Below, piece by piece: positions 6,831 to 7,253 of a DNA stretch of 7,253 bases. The stretch's first letter is position 1, and every line of letters starts with the position of its first letter. A program made the position numbers and the translations under genes. The notes beneath the pieces were generated by a model. That model did not search any database and was not told the origin of the DNA. It worked only from the letters and a program-made list of their open reading frames with translations. Source of the DNA: Methanobacteriota archaeon (GTDB lineage: Archaea; Thermoplasmatota; Thermoplasmata; JAUWGG01); contig JAUWGG010000047.1 of assembly GCA_030606525.1 (NCBI GenBank), positions 1-7,253 on the forward strand. Reading direction: 5' to 3'.

Positions 6831-6844
6831 TGATATATATATTC
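6831..6844 (-). promoter_or_regulatory. TATA-like element, proximal candidate for the atp operon promoter
   Basis: The minus strand reads GAATATATATATCA, preceded by purine-rich GATAATA that could serve as a BRE-like element. Transcription would start about 25 bases downstream, near 6812, leaving a leader of only some seven bases and cutting into the atpH ribosome binding site. That makes it less comfortable than the distal candidate, although very short leaders are common in archaea. Confidence 0.35.
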
Positions 6845-6865
6845 TATTATCAAAGATCAAAAGAA

Positions 6866-6874
6866 CTATAAAAA
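6866..6874 (-). promoter_or_regulatory. TATA-like element, distal candidate for the atp operon promoter
   Basis: TTTTTATAG on the minus strand immediately follows the stop of the upstream transporter gene. A start about 25 bases downstream, near 6845, would give a leader of roughly 40 bases that keeps the atpH ribosome binding site. The upstream sequence is not obviously BRE-like, and the same T run could equally serve as a U-rich terminator for the upstream gene. No stem-loop is visible in the 69-base gap. Confidence 0.35.
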
Positions 6875-7253
6875 CTAAACTGTGCTGCCAATCAAGATCA
6901 CTACTAATGCACACATAAAAGCGGTGAACCCACCGATGATAAGCATCTTGATCCCGTAGCGCAGAATATTTTCCTCAGAAACCTTTGCTAGATACATTCC
7001 TAGAACAAAAAGGATAGAAAGAGTTGCAGCAATGGAGGAATAAAAGGCCATAGAAAGAGAAACTAAACCTAGATTAGCTGCAATGTAGGGTGAAATTACA
7101 CACATCGCTGCAATCGCTGGACTCACACCATCCACTATCGCAATGAACACAGATGCAAAATCCGAGGCTTCTTGATGGATCGTGTTATCCATTTTCTTCA
7201 ACATAGATTTCTCCAGCAATTTCAATTCCCTATTTCTTTCAGCCTTTTCCGTC
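6875..7253 (-). CDS. VIT1/CCC1-family membrane protein, 3' part (5' end outside window)
   Basis: This is the C-terminal 125 or so residues of a predicted membrane transporter; eukaryotic VIT1/CCC1 proteins move Fe2+ or Mn2+, but the archaeal substrate is not established here. The frame is open through the right edge (TEKAERNRELKLLEKSMLKK...), so the TTG at 7225 is not a real start. A charged amphipathic segment is followed by a helix containing IVDGVSPAIAAMCVISPY, where the DG-x-SP motif is typical of the family, then two or three more hydrophobic helices with LFVLGMYLAKVSEEN between them. The protein ends in a hydrophobic helix at ILIGSTV. I recall an archaeal subfamily of this type (TIGR00267). 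It is transcribed in the same direction as the atp genes, 69 bases upstream; a functional link is unproven. Confidence 0.72.
   Translation of the reverse strand, partial: TEKAERNRELKLLEKSMLKKMDNTIHQEASDFASVFIAIVDGVSPAIAAMCVISPYIAANLGLVSLSMAFYSSIAATLSILFVLGMYLAKVSEENILRYGIKMLIIGGFTAFMCALVVILIGSTV

Noticed and set aside
1..7253. CRISPR arrays, tRNA or rRNA genes, insertion sequences or a novel defence-like system
   Set aside because: The minus strand is almost fully occupied by recognisable atp genes with short gaps. I saw no regular direct repeats, terminal inverted repeats, transposase motifs or RNA gene structures.

Overview
The window carries most of an archaeal A-type (A1AO, V-type-related) ATP synthase operon. 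All of it is on the minus strand, so transcription runs from the high coordinates down to position 1. In transcription order the genes are: the 3' end of a VIT1/CCC1-family membrane protein gene, then atpH, atpI, atpK, atpE, atpC, atpF, atpA and the first 215 codons of atpB. The order H-I-K-E-C-F-A-B is the usual euryarchaeal one. An atpD gene, the central-stalk shaft, would be expected just beyond the left edge.

The host is most likely an AT-rich archaeon of euryarchaeal type. The reasons are the A-type subunit set in canonical order, subunit A and B sequences of the A/V type, ribosome binding sites matching GGAGGTGATC, and TATA-like rather than -35/-10-like DNA ahead of atpH. The single-hairpin K subunit with a PETIVLFGF helix resembles those I recall from halophiles, methanogens of the Methanosarcina side and Thermoplasma-like lineages. 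I cannot name a genus from the sequence alone.

Region by region: 6875-7253 is the tail of the VIT-like transporter. 6806-6874 is a 69-base gap with two TATA-like elements, the best place for the operon promoter. 3766-6805 holds the peripheral-stalk and membrane parts (H, I, K, E), separated by short gaps of 27-52 bases. 1-3753 holds C, F, A and B with almost no spacing: a 12-base gap before C, a 1-base overlap C/F, a 13-base overlap F/A and a 0-base junction A/B.

Together the products build a rotary machine. A and B form the catalytic head, C and F belong to the central stalk, E and H form the peripheral stalks, K forms the rotor ring and I is the static ion-channel subunit. The window is almost completely coding, no plus-strand gene is credible, and there is no stretch over 300 bases without a gene. 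I found no evidence of an undescribed system. The points worth a second look are details: a P-loop variant in A, the ion-site residues of K, an internal repeat in H, a TTG start for B and start-site details of the leaders.
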